DNA of 64,000 nt from Ahaetulla prasina (taxonomy: Eukaryota; Chordata; Lepidosauria; Squamata; Colubridae), in assembly GCF_028640845.1 (NCBI RefSeq), contig NC_080541.1:161022502-161086501 (forward strand), written 5' to 3'. This document shows positions 1-10,700 of this stretch, in pieces. The notes under the pieces were generated by a model. The model ran no database searches and had not been told where the DNA came from. It saw only the letters and a program-made list of their open reading frames with translations. Positions within the stretch are counted from its first letter, which is position 1. Each line of letters starts with the position of its first letter. A program made the translations under genes and the position numbers.

Positions 1-323
1 TCCTGCCAACCTAGCAGTTTGAAAGCATGTAAATGCAAGTAGATAAATGGGTACCATTTTGATGGGAAAATAACAGCATTCAGTGTTTTTACAATACACG
101 TTGCACTGCAGCATGATATGATGCAGGCCATATAATTGCAGAAATGTCTCCAGACAGCACTGGCTCAATGGCTTAAAGAAATAGAGATGAGAAGCACCCC
201 TAAAGTGGAGTAAACCCCTCTCTCCCTACTATATAGGATTTCTTCAGAATCTTTGATTTGGAATAGTTCAATATTTTTTGTTGTTTCTTTCTCCCCGATT
301 AAATTTGCTTCTCTTTCTCACAG

Positions 324-407
324 GGATTGATTTTTCGGTTCAAGTTCTTGATGCTGATCACATTAGCTTGTGCTGCCATGACAGTAATATTTTTCATTTT
401 CAGTCAG
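324..407 (+). CDS. WLS: WLS (Wntless) coding exon, third from last
   Basis: This exon encodes 28 codons reading GLIFRFKFLM...FFIFSQ, in a frame that starts at base 324 and ends on a complete codon. WLS is the multi-pass membrane receptor that carries lipid-modified Wnt proteins from the ER and Golgi to the cell surface. This segment is the penultimate membrane helix. It is preceded by a pyrimidine-rich acceptor (ctcacag, ending at 323) and followed by a GTGAGA donor at 408. The segment joins in frame to the exon at 785. Upstream WLS exons lie outside the window. The identification rests on recognising the conserved WLS C-terminal sequence across three consecutive exons with matching phases, so it is firm. 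Confidence 0.93.
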
Positions 408-784
408 GTGAGAAATCTAAAATGACTACCGAAAATTATTGCTATCTAGTAGCAATGTGTTCTGCTACTTTGTTTTTTATATCCTGAAGCAATGTATCAA
501 CAAGGAATCTTTTCATATCTTTATTTCATAACTGAGGGAAAAGTGGGAAGCCTCATAGATTTCTTTCCCTGGTTTAACGTTAAACCCAGCTGTTTTTCTT
601 ATTGTTGGCTCACTGCAAATTGGGAGTTAAAGCCATGCAGTGGAGTGAAGGCCAGAAATAGATGTTTTGGAAGAGGGAGAAGTCTCTCTACCGGAGATGA
701 AAATAATTGACTTTGTTTGTTTGTCCTAAGTCTACTCTTATGTCTTCGCTGCTGGATTATATATCAACTTTCTATCCTGTTTAG

Positions 785-938
785 GTGACTGAAGGTCACT
801 GGAAATGGGGTGACCTTACATTTCATTGGAACAGTGCCTTTTTCACAGGGATTTATGGAATGTGGAACCTATATGTCTTTGCCCTGATGTTCCTGTATGC
901 ACCTTCCCATAAAAATTACGGTGAAGATCAGTCAAATG
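785..938 (+). CDS. WLS: WLS penultimate coding exon, copy A
   Basis: The exon has 154 nt: 51 codons plus one base, phase 0 in and phase 1 out. It encodes [10 protein letters not shown]...NYGEDQSN, including the last membrane helix ([20 protein letters not shown]) and the start of the cytosolic tail. The acceptor is gtttag at 779-784 and the donor is GTGAGA at 939. The protein matches the conserved WLS C-terminus, although the loop after GHWKWG (DLTFHW) differs from what I recall of mammals. An identical copy lies at 2787-2940. Because 154 is not a multiple of three, only one copy can be used in a normal transcript. Confidence 0.92.
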
Positions 939-1204
939 GTGAGATGCACTTTCCTGCAGTTGTGATTCAGTTGCACTGCAGTACAACTAATCAGTCAATT
1001 AGGATTCCAGCATGTTTAGAAGATCCCTAGCATTATATGCATATTTCTATTGATTATGGGTTTTAATTGCTAATAAATGCCCCAAGTTAGTATAGTTATT
1101 TGATTTGATTGATATGGCCACCCACTTGTGTGGTCTGAGCAGCAAACAATATAACAATAAAAGTAATCATAAAAAAGCAAAAAGTAGCATGGGTTACTTC
1201 ATAG

Positions 1205-1950
1205 TGTTGTCCCCAATTCGGGTCTGAGCCTGGTGCCGAAGCCAATGATGGACGCCAGACACGAGGTGCAGGTTTTCTGATTGCTTTTTATTGGAGTACT
1301 CTAAGGAAAAGGGCTCCTGGCCAAAATGCCAAGAACCAAGAACAAAGGATTAAGAAAGCTTTATATGTTTTCAATAAAAGAGAATGCAGGACAAGGCGAG
1401 ATAATAAGAAATATCATCTAATAAATATTTTAGTAATAATTGTACAATTTGTTCTTTGATAGCTGTCCCTATCCCTAAGCCTTGGCCAATGAATGCCCCA
1501 GGAGTTATCTAATACACATTTAATTAGCTGCAGGGCATCTGTATTCCTAATTTTTGATGAGGCCTGCAAGTTGTCTAACTGTTGTTACTTTTATCAGTTT
1601 TCTAACTACCCAGAATTGTTACAAGATTTACACATGCATATTTCCTGTTGATAAGCATTCTTTATTCTTGCCAGACAGACTCCACAGTTACAGTCTTCCT
1701 GATTTACTTTCAAGTGTGTATCATAACCTGGCTTTATTTTAGCATACAGCCCATCAATAGGTTCAGCTAATCTCCTGACCCCTGGGCTTGGGAGAACAGT
1801 AAGGTCTTAAAGGGTTTTTTGAAAAGGTTAAAGGAAGTTTAGATTGTGGAAATACATACTAAGGAAAGAATGGAAAAGAGATTTCTGGATCTGAGAATTG
1901 ATTCCCCCCCACATTTTGATTACACATGGTACAATCCATCTCTTAACAGC
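1205..1950 (-). mobile_element. LTR-like retroelement fragment (boundaries partly uncertain)
   Basis: On the minus strand the sequence has an AATAAA-like signal (from tttttattgg near 1287) and then a GC-richer block ending ...GGGGACAACA at 1205. This resembles the R-U5 end of a long terminal repeat. The right end may be at about 1949, where the plus strand reads ctcttaaca (TGTTAAGAG on the minus strand). No target-site duplication matches, and no primer-binding site is seen to the left, so it may be a truncated or solo LTR. The right part, from 1645 on, is repeated in the B unit of the WLS duplication (from 3050). Confidence 0.4.
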
Positions 1951-2149
1951 TTGTTGCACAAGCTTGAATCAAATTAAATCTTGTACTAGATCCTGAATTA
2001 ATTGAAAGATTCTTTATATCCTGAGATTTATGCACACTTATTAAATGGAAGTCCTACTGCACAATGATTATTTTTAATAAAAATGTCCTATTGCATGTTT
2101 ATTTTTATTAACACACAGCCCTTCTTGTTGTTAGAAAGAGGGACTGTTA

Positions 2150-2456
2150 CTGAACAAATATGTAGATGCATGTAGAATTGCACAAACTAGTAGTGAAACA
2201 AAATAGTAGTGAATCTGCACTACTATTAATCTTCTCATAGTTCCCATCACCAATCTCTTTCCATTTATGACTGTATGACTATAACTTGTTGCTGGCAATC
2301 CTTATGATTTATATTGATATATTGACCATCAATTGTGTTGTAAATGTTGTACCTTGATGAACGTATCTTTTCTTTTATGTACACTGAGAGCATATGCACC
2401 AAGACAAATTCCTTGTGTGTCCAATCACACTTGGCCAATAAAAATTCTATTCTAGA
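2150..2456 (+). mobile_element. 3' end of a CR1/L3-type LINE, unit A, short ATTCT tail
   Basis: The sequence from tgcactactattaatcttc through the gacaaattccttgtgtgtcc block to ccaataaaaattctattct matches, in reverse, the minus-strand LINE 3' end at 24593-24870. It terminates in only two ATTCT units. It is 5'-truncated, with no coding part. Confidence 0.75.
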
Positions 2457-2616
2457 GAAATAGCCCATATCCCCCATTTTTTTAATGGAAACTATGTCCA
2501 TTCATGAAACGTCTCCATTGGAGTCTGCTTACTTCTTTCTAAATGCTGTGGTAATTTTGCGATAAAACTATCATCCCAGTTACACATTCATCTCACATGC
2601 AATTTTACCTTTTCAG

Positions 2617-2663
2617 GCGATTTGGGAGTTAAAGCCATGCAGTGGAGTGAAGGCCAGAAATAG
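2617..2663 (+). other. WLS: Possible chimeric terminal exon at the duplication junction
   Basis: The acceptor and first 14 nt of the WLS final exon are fused to intron sequence copied from 629 onward. Spliced from exon copy A, the frame reads GDLGV, then KAMQWSEGQK, then TAG at 2661-2663. A transcript ending here would encode WLS with a new short tail lacking KEAQE. No obvious poly(A) signal lies immediately after it, and it could equally be skipped. The acceptor tract (ttttaccttttcag) is as good as that of the true final exon. Confidence 0.45.
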
Positions 2664-2786
2664 ATGTTTTGGAAGAGGGAGAAGTCTCTCTACCGGAGAT
2701 GAAAATAATTGACTTTGTTTGTTTGTCCTAAGTCTACTCTTATGTCTTCGCTGCTGGATTATATATCAACTTTCTATCCTGTTTAG

Positions 2787-2940
2787 GTGACTGAAGGTCA
2801 CTGGAAATGGGGTGACCTTACATTTCATTGGAACAGTGCCTTTTTCACAGGGATTTATGGAATGTGGAACCTATATGTCTTTGCCCTGATGTTCCTGTAT
2901 GCACCTTCCCATAAAAATTACGGTGAAGATCAGTCAAATG
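2787..2940 (+). CDS. WLS: WLS penultimate coding exon, copy B (tandem duplicate)
   Basis: This is a second copy of the exon at 785-938 with the same translation, the same acceptor (gtttag) and the same GTGAGA donor (2941). Its flanks also match copy A back to base 2622. Either copy could splice to the final exon at 4114 and give the same protein. If both were included, the base left over from copy A plus GT would read Gly, followed by Asp and TGA. The protein would then stop at once after ...QSN-Gly-Asp and the cytosolic tail would be lost. Copy B is nearer the final exon, so it may be the one used. Transcript data are needed to tell which copy is real coding sequence, or whether the duplication is an assembly artefact. 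Confidence 0.75.
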
Positions 2941-3527
2941 GTGAGATGCACTTTCCTGCAGTTGTGATTCAGTTGCACTGCAGTACAACTAATCAGTCAA
3001 TTAGGATTCCAGCATGTTTAGAAGATCCCTAGCATTATATGCATATTTCCTGTTGATAAGCATTCTTTATTCTTGCCAGACAGACTCCACAGTTACAGTC
3101 TTCCTGATTTACTTTCAAGTGTGTATCATAACCTGGCTTTATTTTAGCATACAGCCCATCAATAGGTTCAGCTAATCTCCTGACCCCTGGGCTTGGGAGA
3201 ACAGTAAGGTCTTAAAGGGTTTTTTGGAAAGGTTAAAGGAAGTTTAGATTGTGGAAATACATACTAAGGAAAGAATGGAAAAGAGATTTCTGGATCTGAG
3301 AATTGATTCCCCCCCACATTTTGATTACACATGGTACAATCCATCTCTTAACAGTTTGTTGCACAAGCTTGAATCGAATTAAATCTTGTACTAGATCCTG
3401 AATTAATTGAAAGATTATTTTCAGATTCTTTATATCCTGAGATTTATGCACACTTATTAAATGGAAGTCCTACTGCACAATGATTATTTTTAATAAAAAT
3501 GTCCTATTGCATGTTTATTTTATTACA

Positions 3528-3547
3528 CACACACACACACACACACA
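3528..3547. repeat. (CA)n microsatellite
   Basis: A run of about ten CA dinucleotides is present in duplication unit B. Unit A has only acacaca at the matching place (about 2112). Confidence 0.85.
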
Positions 3548-3549
3548 GC

Positions 3550-3952
3550 CCTTGTTGTTAGAAAGAGGGACTGTTACTGAACAAATATGTAGATGCATGT
3601 AGAATTGCACAAACTAGTAGTGAAACAAAATAGTAGTGAATCTGCACTACTATTAATCTTCTCATAGTTCCCATCACCAATCTCTTTCCATTTATGACTG
3701 TATGACTATAACTTGTTGCTGGCAATCCTTATGATTTATATTGTTATATTGACCATCAATTGTGTTGTAAATGTTGTACCTTGATGAACGTATCTTTTCT
3801 TTTATGTACACTGAGAGCATATGCACCAAGACAAATTCCTTGTGTGTCCAATCACACTTGGCCAATAAAAATTCTATTCTATTCTATTCTATTCTATTCT
3901 ATTCTATTCTATTCTATTCTATTCTATTCTATTCTATTCTATTCTATTCTAG
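3550..3952 (+). mobile_element. 3' end of a CR1/L3-type LINE, unit B, expanded ATTCT tail
   Basis: This is the duplicated copy of the element at 2150-2456. Here the tail has grown into about twenty ATTCT pentamers (about 3870-3951), so it is the same insertion with a different microsatellite length. Confidence 0.78.
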
Positions 3953-4113
3953 AGAAATAGCCCATATCCCCCATTTTTTTAATGGAAACTATGTCCATTC
4001 ATGAAACGTCTCCATTGGAGTCTGCTTACTTCTTTCTAAATGCTGTGGTAATTTTGCGATAAAACTATCATCCCAGTTACACATTCATCTCACATGCAAT
4101 TTTATCTTTTCAG

Positions 4114-4223
4114 GCGATTTGGGAGTTAATACTGGAGAAGAACTTCAACTCACTACTACCATCACTCATGTGGATGGACCAACCCAGGTTTACAAACTGG
4201 CTCGCAAGGAGGCCCAGGAATAA
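4114..4223 (+). CDS. WLS: WLS final coding exon
   Basis: The exon begins after a ctttttcag-like acceptor (tatcttttcag, ending at 4113) in phase 1. It encodes the last 36 residues, starting GDLGVNTGEELQL and ending VYKLARKEAQE, with TAA at 4221-4223. This is the cytosolic tail of WLS. The terminal KEAQE is the signal reported in mammals for retrieval of WLS to the ER, and it is fully conserved here. The exon joins in frame to either copy of the penultimate exon. The first 14 nt of this exon, with its acceptor, are also present at 2617-2630 at the duplication junction. Confidence 0.93.
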
Positions 4224-5100
4224 TCACTTCAGCACAATTTTACTTGTGCCTAAATGCAAATTACACAGCATGATTACATATTTTCTTGCAAGGATTTGTT
4301 TGGAATCATCTGAAGGGTGCATTGCAGAAAATAATGACTATCTGGCAAGAACTAATGGTATGCTTATTATCCATGTGTCTTTCCTGGGGAGAATTTTTTG
4401 TCAAGTTTGAATTCTTTTAATTCTTCATCTTGAGCAATATTCCCCAATCTCAAAAAACGTTGGGTATACAATTTCCACAGCCGGCTAAACTAACCAGTTT
4501 GGGAAAGACTGGTCTTGAGTATTAGCACCAGGAATGAGGTGGGAGGAGTGATTACTCCGTAAGTATTTCCTCCTTACCTTTGCGTGTATTTCACTACTTA
4601 CCAACACTCCAGCTGCTGCTGCTATGGATGTTCTTGGGAAACTAATTGGAATACATTATATGCTTCCTAAGTCAAGGTTTTATACAACAGTCCCAGTGCA
4701 TATGTCTGGAACCAGTTTAGTTATTTGCATCATATGTAGCCAGTTCAATATTTACATACTTTAATGAATGTGTTCATGACTTTTTTCATAGTCTAGTGTA
4801 ACACTGCCTTTTCTAAAGTTTGGTACAAAAAGAGGACATTTTGAAACCTCTGTTGATGTATGAATATGTGTCCTGAACTCTTAACAAGTCTTTTTGGTGT
4901 AGATATCCTTTTATATACTTTTAAGAATTCTTGTTTACTTATATATAATTCCATAGAACTGAATGGGGTGTGCAAGCGTGTATGTATGTGTTTTAAATTC
5001 TTATTTTCTTTCTTTTTTAAAAAAATGCTCTAAGTAGCTCTGGGGACCACTGTAGTTCATCTTTTTGTACTACAAATAAAGTATAAAAATATGTTGCTGT
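4224..5100 (+). other. WLS: WLS 3' UTR with poly(A) signal
   Basis: The stretch from the stop codon to a canonical AATAAA at 5075-5080 is followed by a T/GT-rich region (gttgctgtttttttc), as expected for a cleavage site near 5095-5110. No repeat family is evident inside. The length of about 0.9 kb is plausible for a 3' UTR. The exact cleavage site is inferred. Confidence 0.7.
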
Positions 5101-5843
5101 TTTTTTCTTGACTGAAATTTGTAAAAAAAAGGGAGGGGGATGATTGCTGTATTTTAATCTGTCATCGTCACTGTGCTTCTTCAGAAATAGTAAACATAAT
5201 TGGGATAATGCTGACCTCTATTGGAGACCAAATGCTTTCTCATGAACCACAATTACTCTAACTTCACAGTTGAAAATCTAGTTTAAGCAAATGAGTGGAA
5301 TAAGATCCATATCTGAGAAACAAGGATAGTAAAATATTCCAAACAACATGAATAAAATATGACATGCCTTTTAAGTATCATTTGGAGCAAAAATTCAAGG
5401 AATGCCTGAACAGATGCTATGCCTCTCCTCTGTTTTACAGAGCCCTCTTCAAAGACTTAATTCAATGCGGTTGAAATTGTGTAGATTGGAAAAAATGGGG
5501 CAATGCCTTCCGGAGTTAATGTACAGAATCAGCTCAGAAAGGAGTTCTATTTGGAGCATGGAAACAAGTATTAGTAATTTTCACCCTTGTTTATTGTAAT
5601 GATGCGCAGGTGGAGGATAATGCTTTGAAATGATAGCTTTCTTATAAACGCTTCCCATTTTAGGCAATTTCAAGAAGTGGTTTGAGGATGGATGTTTTTT
5701 CTTTGCTCCCTCTTTTGTAACCAACTTGGAAATAGAAATTGAGTGAGCAAAGGTCTTCACATGGATATCAGTGGATCTATGAAAAATAGTATTATGTTTA
5801 TGAACTTCCATGAGCTATACAAGGTATTCTGGATTTATTAGAC
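5101..5843. other. Intergenic sequence, no feature recognised
   Basis: The short open frames here show no family resemblance or splice-site support. No repeat family was recognised. Confidence 0.5.
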
Positions 5844-6260
5844 CAGGGGTGTCAAACTCGATTTCATTGAGGGCCAGATCAGGATTGTGTTTGTTCTCCA
5901 GGGGCTGGAGGGAGGAGGGATGTGACTGGGGTAGTCGCAGCCGACTTGGCGCAGCCCGGGTGCGCAGCTAGCTTGATGTCGCTCACATGGGTGGTGCCTG
6001 TGGGGGCCGGGCAGGGTTAGGGAGGGAATCCAGGGGTCTCCAGTGGGTGTGGCTTGTGCAGCAGGATGAGATGAGGCAAGGCAGGGGGCGGGGAAGCTAC
6101 AGCAGGAAACCATCAGCCACCGCGTGCTTGCCACCCTTTATGTGCGGGGGAAGTATGGTTGTAGCTGCAGCCTGCCAGCCACTCAGCTGGCCAGCTAGAA
6201 AGGCTGCGGTGCCAAGGTGCATCGAGTGCAAGAGGGCCTTTCTGCAGGAAGTGGGCCTTT
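5844..6260 (+). mobile_element. hAT-type DNA transposon, 5' terminus and GC-rich body
   Basis: It starts with CAGGGGTGTCAAACTC, the terminal inverted repeat typical of Charlie-like hAT elements, and continues into a GC-rich body. The body reads open in several frames, but none looks like a transposase. A matching 3' terminus was not found, so the right boundary is approximate. Confidence 0.5.
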
Positions 6261-6959
6261 GAACCCTCCCAACACTGACAGACAGACAGACATACCCACC
6301 ATGGGGAAATCAAGTGAATAGTCCAGCCTCCTTGCAAAGAGGGGATGATGTGGTAACTCTAAGGATAACAGGGAGTGATCTGTCTATGTCAAGGCACTGA
6401 TGGCAATATCCCTTAAACTGCATATCATTCCTCCAAAACAAAGACCAGTTCTAGCACATGGCCATTGTATAGGTCACACCTGTTATCTAAGTCAAGACTG
6501 GGGTGACCATGAACTGGCTGCCTCTGAGTCTGTATCCAAGAAAATACAGTCTGTATTCAAGTGTATCCAAGTTGAAACCCCCAAAGACCATAAACTGCAA
6601 CACCAGTCCAGATACGGCATCAAGCAGTATGAGCATGGAGACTGATATTAGTAGCAAATCCAACTGATCCCTAAGGCCCAACCACACAAGATTACTTCAG
6701 CTACCTGCACCCCTCACCCCCCAAAAACCCCAAGCAACTGTACTCCAGCTATGGGGTCATAGCTGGTGCCAAGCCCAGTGGCCTGTGTATGGGCATATTT
6801 CGGAGAGCACCCTCCCTATGCCCAGCCCAGTCACATCTCTGTAATATACTAAGTCAGTCCTGGATCTTAAATCTTAGGATAAGTGAGTTTTATAAGAGAT
6901 GACTGGCGTTCAAAAGTAACAACAATAAACCAGTGGATAAACTCAGCAACAATAGACTA

Positions 6960-7052
6960 GTCACTAGTGGAATGGCTTGTCTTCAGAAGTTGTAGGGGCT
7001 GGAGGCTTTTAAGAAGAGGCTTGTCTTCAGATTTCTCTGAAATGATATAGGG
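6960..7052 (+). mobile_element. CR1 3' end, left part (interrupted by hAT)
   Basis: The text tggaatggcttg...ggaggcttttaagaagaggctt is the region just upstream of the conserved CR1 3' terminus. It resumes after the hAT insertion at 7462 with gaggttgaactagacgacc. The same CR1 end occurs uninterrupted at 39671-39855. Confidence 0.7.
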
Positions 7053-7461
7053 CAATGATGGCTAACCTTTTTGCCGTCATGTGCCAAAAGCGGGGGGAGC
7101 ACGGGGGATCACGCATGTGTGTGCCCACACCCATAATTCAATGCGCCCCAACCCACCCTGTACATGCGCGCATGACACACGCACCCCGCTCCCCCCACTT
7201 TTGGCATGGTGGGCCCGGTAGGTCCATTTTTAGCCTTCCCCAGATCCAGAGGCTTTCTACGAGCCTGGGGAGGGCAAAAATGCCCCTCCCGGAGGCCAGA
7301 AACAGCCCATTTCCCGACTTCCAGTGGGCCCAAAAGGCCCGAAAATCAGCTGGCCAGTGTGCACATGCACTCTGGAGCTGAGCTAGGGCAACGCTTGCAT
7401 GCCCATAGATATGTCTCCGCGTGCCGCCTGTGGCACACGTGCCATAGGTTCTTTATCACAG
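7053..7461 (+). mobile_element. Non-autonomous hAT element with 8-bp target duplication
   Basis: The termini are CAATGATGGCTAACC at the left and CCATAGGTTCTTTATCACAG at the right, an imperfect inverted repeat (CAGTGATGGCGAACCTATGG type). The flanks atataggg (7045-7052) and gtataggg (7462-7469) match at 7 of 8 bases. No transposase is encoded; the open frames inside are GC-rich chance frames. A related element lies at 18499-19180. Confidence 0.85.
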
Positions 7462-7540
7462 GTATAGGGTCTCCTATTTGAACAGGAGGTTGAACTAGAC
7501 GACCTTCAAAGCCCTTTCCAATTCTTGTTGTTATTCTGAA
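7462..7540 (+). mobile_element. CR1 3' end, right part
   Basis: The sequence aacaggaggttgaactagacgaccttcaaagccc...ttgttgttattc is the conserved CR1 3' terminus. Together with 6960-7052 it forms one old CR1 fragment split by the hAT element. Confidence 0.7.
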
Positions 7541-7739
7541 TATATTCTGAACCAGGAACTAATAATGCGCACAGAGAGCCAGAACATGAGACCCCTTACA
7601 AGAGCACTACTCTTTTATGCTAGAGGATATAAACTTGAACTTTTCCAAATTTGGGGCATGACTGTTTTGTATATTCATTTACAAACTCCACATAATCCGT
7701 GAAAGCACCACTTTAACTTGCATTTAGAAACATTGATCA

Positions 7740-10700
7740 GGATCTCAACCCTGAAGCTGACCTGACCGGAGCCATTTTTGATTTTGGAACCCTCCTAGCG
7801 GCAGCGGCGGCAGCATGCTCTCTCCCTTTTCTCCCTCCTTTCCCTTGGATTTTTTTTCATCTGGACCTGATAAGATCTGAGGAGGCTGTTTTAGGGCTGG
7901 TCGTTTTCGCTTTGAATGGACATGGACCTAGGCATGGAGGTCTCCTTTTCTTCCCCTACACTTCGGAGTTGTAATGGGGAGTTTAGACTCTGGAGCTTAG
8001 ACTCCCCCCCCCCCGGACTCTGGAGCATTGGATGGGGGCCAGCTTGGACTACCTATCAGGATCGCTATATGACCACGCGTGGGCTTGGGTTAGCGTTTGT
8101 ATGCTGCCCGGATTTTGCCTTGGGCTAACCAGGTTTAAGATCAGCCCATCCTGGATTTCGTTTACCCTCCCCCCTCTTCCCACTTACCCTGTTGGGGGAG
8201 TGAGGTGTTTACAGGGGGAGGAGGTTGGCAGCGACATTTTTAACATCTGTATGTCTGTTATTACTTTTACCATCTTGAACGGAATCTCCTTGCGAGAATG
8301 TCCATCGTCTTTTATCATCTGTGGGACCTATGTCATTGGTTCTGAATATGACTGCTTTATCATCATCTACGGTTACGGATAAACTCATTTTTGCGCCAAT
8401 TATGCCTGATACGAGATATGATTTATTCTTCGTTAGAACTTCATCGTCTGCGAGGATCCTCCGCCTCGCAGAAATGGCCCTCTACGTTATCGAGGGCCTA
8501 TCTCAATGATGGGTTTTGGGACCCAGAGAGATGGCATGCGTCAAGAAAGAATCTTTGGGGTTTTTTAGATAAACAATTTTTAAGGGGTGGGAGGGTAAAG
8601 GCGGGTATCGGGGGAAACCCGTCGGGGAGGGAGCCAGTCCTTGCGGTTGCTCGCGGCGATACTTTACTAGGTTCGGAGGTCAAGGGGAAGCCTTATTCTC
8701 CAATTCCAGAGGATCGTTCCATCAGTACGGTAAGTGGGAGAGGCAGATATGGCGGAAGTGGGGGGCCATATCATGTTCAGGGGGTGTGCACTCGCTGTTT
8801 GAGAGCGATTGCGCGCTCTGGCCCCTCAGACTTTTCCCGTTCCCCGAGTGGCCAGTATCCCCAGGGCTTGGACCTTCGGCTGATGTTGTGCAATGCTAGG
8901 TCTGTAGTGAATAAAGCCCCCCTGATTTACGATCTTATACGGGGGTGGGCTGCGGATCTTGTGGGCATTTCGGAGATTTGGTTGGGCATTGAAGGGGGGA
9001 TTCCCCTGGTGGAGATGTGCCCACCGGGTTTCTGGGCATTTCATCAACCGAGGGCCCAAGGTAGGGGTGGAGGGGTGGCAGTGGTTATTAGAGAGAGTCT
9101 GGAGCTGATGGAGGCCACTGTTCCTCAGATAGCCGGTTGTGAATCCCTTTACGTGAAGTGGGGGCGTAGGATGCAGGTGGGCTTGTTGATCACGTACCTG
9201 GCTCCTTGCTGCGTGGCAACAGCCCTGCCTGAGTTGCTGGAGTTGATAGCCGGGATGGCAGTTGATACCCCTAGGCTTATGGTCATGGGGGATTTCAACT
9301 TGCCATCAGCCAGTGTGTCGTTGACGGCGGCTCGGGAATTCATGGCCTCCATGATGGCCATGGACCTGACCCAATTAATTGACGGCCCCACCCATGTCGG
9401 GGGAAGCACACTGGATCTGATTTTTGTCTCTGGACAGTGGTTGAGTGATCTGGAAGTACGAGAATTAGTCATTGAACCTTTGTCATAGTCAGACCACTCT
9501 CTCCTTCGTCTGGACTTTCGGACCGCCGTTCCACACTGCAGGGAGACGGGACCAATACGTTGGTTCCGTCCCAGGCGACTGATGGACCCGGAGAGGTTCC
9601 TGATGGAGCTTGGGCCGTTCCCTGGCGATCTGGCCCACAGCTCGGCCGAGGAGCTTGTTGTGGCCTGGGAACAGGCCGCGGTGGGCGCTTTGGACCGTGT
9701 CGTGCCTTTGCGGCTTCTGACCCGGCATAGGTCTCAACCAGCTCCTTGGTTTTCTGAGGAGCTGAGGGAGATGAAACGCCAGAGAAGACGCCTAGAGAGC
9801 GCGTGGAGGTCCAGCCGTTCTGAAGCTGACCGAACACTAGTTAGGTCTTTTACTCAGACCTACCTAGTGGCATTGAGGGAGGCCAAGCGGGCCTATGTAT
9901 CTACCCTCATTGCATCAGCAGAGAACCGCCCAGCCGCCCTGTTTAGGGTGACTTGCTCCCTTCTTCACCAGGAGGGTTGCGATGACCCCTTACAGGGTTG
10001 TGCTGAGGATTTCAGCAGGTATCTGTTTGACAAAATCGCTCAGCTTCGGGACTGTCTGGACCAAAACTGGGTAGTTTTGGGCGAGGTGACGGAGGCTAGT
10101 CTTGTTGAGACCATCTGGGAGGAGTTTGACCCTGTGGCTTCCGAGGACATGGACAGGTTGTGTGGGGCGGCTGAATGCCACCACATGTTTATTGGACCCG
10201 TGTCCCTCCTGGTTGGTGCTGGCCACCCGGGAGGTTACACGAGGCTGGCTCCAGGGGATTGTTAACGCTTCTCTGAGGGAGGGTGTTGTTCCCACCGCCT
10301 TGAAAGAGGCGGTGGTGAGACCCCTCCTCAAGAAGCCTTCCCTGGACCCAGCTGTTTTGAGTAACTATCGTCCAGTCTCCAACCTTTGCTTTGTGGCGAA
10401 GGTTGTTGAGAGTGTGGTGGCACACCAGTTACCCCAGTACCTGGATGAATCTGTCTATCTAGACCCGTTCCAGTCCGGTTTCCGACCCGGGTACAGCACG
10501 GAGACAGCATTGGTCGCATTGGTGGATGACCTCTGGAGGGCCCGGGATAGGGGTTATTCCTCTGCCCTGGTTCTCCTTGATCTCTCAGTGGCTTTTGATA
10601 CCATCGACCATGGTATCCTGCTGCGGCGGTTGGGGGGATTGGGTGTGGGAGGCACCATGTTTCAGTGGTTCTCATCCTATTTCTCCGACCGATCGCAGAC

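Larger units (their letters stand above)
620..4127 (+). repeat. Tandem duplication spanning the WLS penultimate exon
   Basis: Unit A (620-2621) and unit B (2622-4118) share the same order of sequences. The junction motif ttgggagtt occurs at 620-628 (intron), 2622-2630 (junction) and 4119-4127 (start of the final exon), so the duplication used 9 bp of microhomology. The units differ by a few single-base changes, a small insertion near 3415, a longer (CA)n near 3528, a long (ATTCT)n in B, and a 597-bp segment (1037-1633) absent from B. Unit A is therefore 2002 bp and unit B about 1497 bp. Confidence 0.9.

Noticed and set aside
785..1030. Stand-alone small gene starting at GTG 785 (and at 2787)
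   Set aside because: It is an internal WLS exon; the frame begins right after a splice acceptor and the last codons read into the intron.
3860..3955. CRISPR-like regular repeat array
   Set aside because: It is a plain pentamer microsatellite without spacers in a vertebrate genome.
5402..5599. 65-codon open frame downstream of WLS
   Set aside because: There is no hydrophobic or domain pattern, no splice sites in place, and it lies past the WLS poly(A) signal.
7055..7481. Overlapping open frames near 7.1-7.4 kb
   Set aside because: They lie inside a GC-rich non-autonomous hAT element and read in several frames at once.
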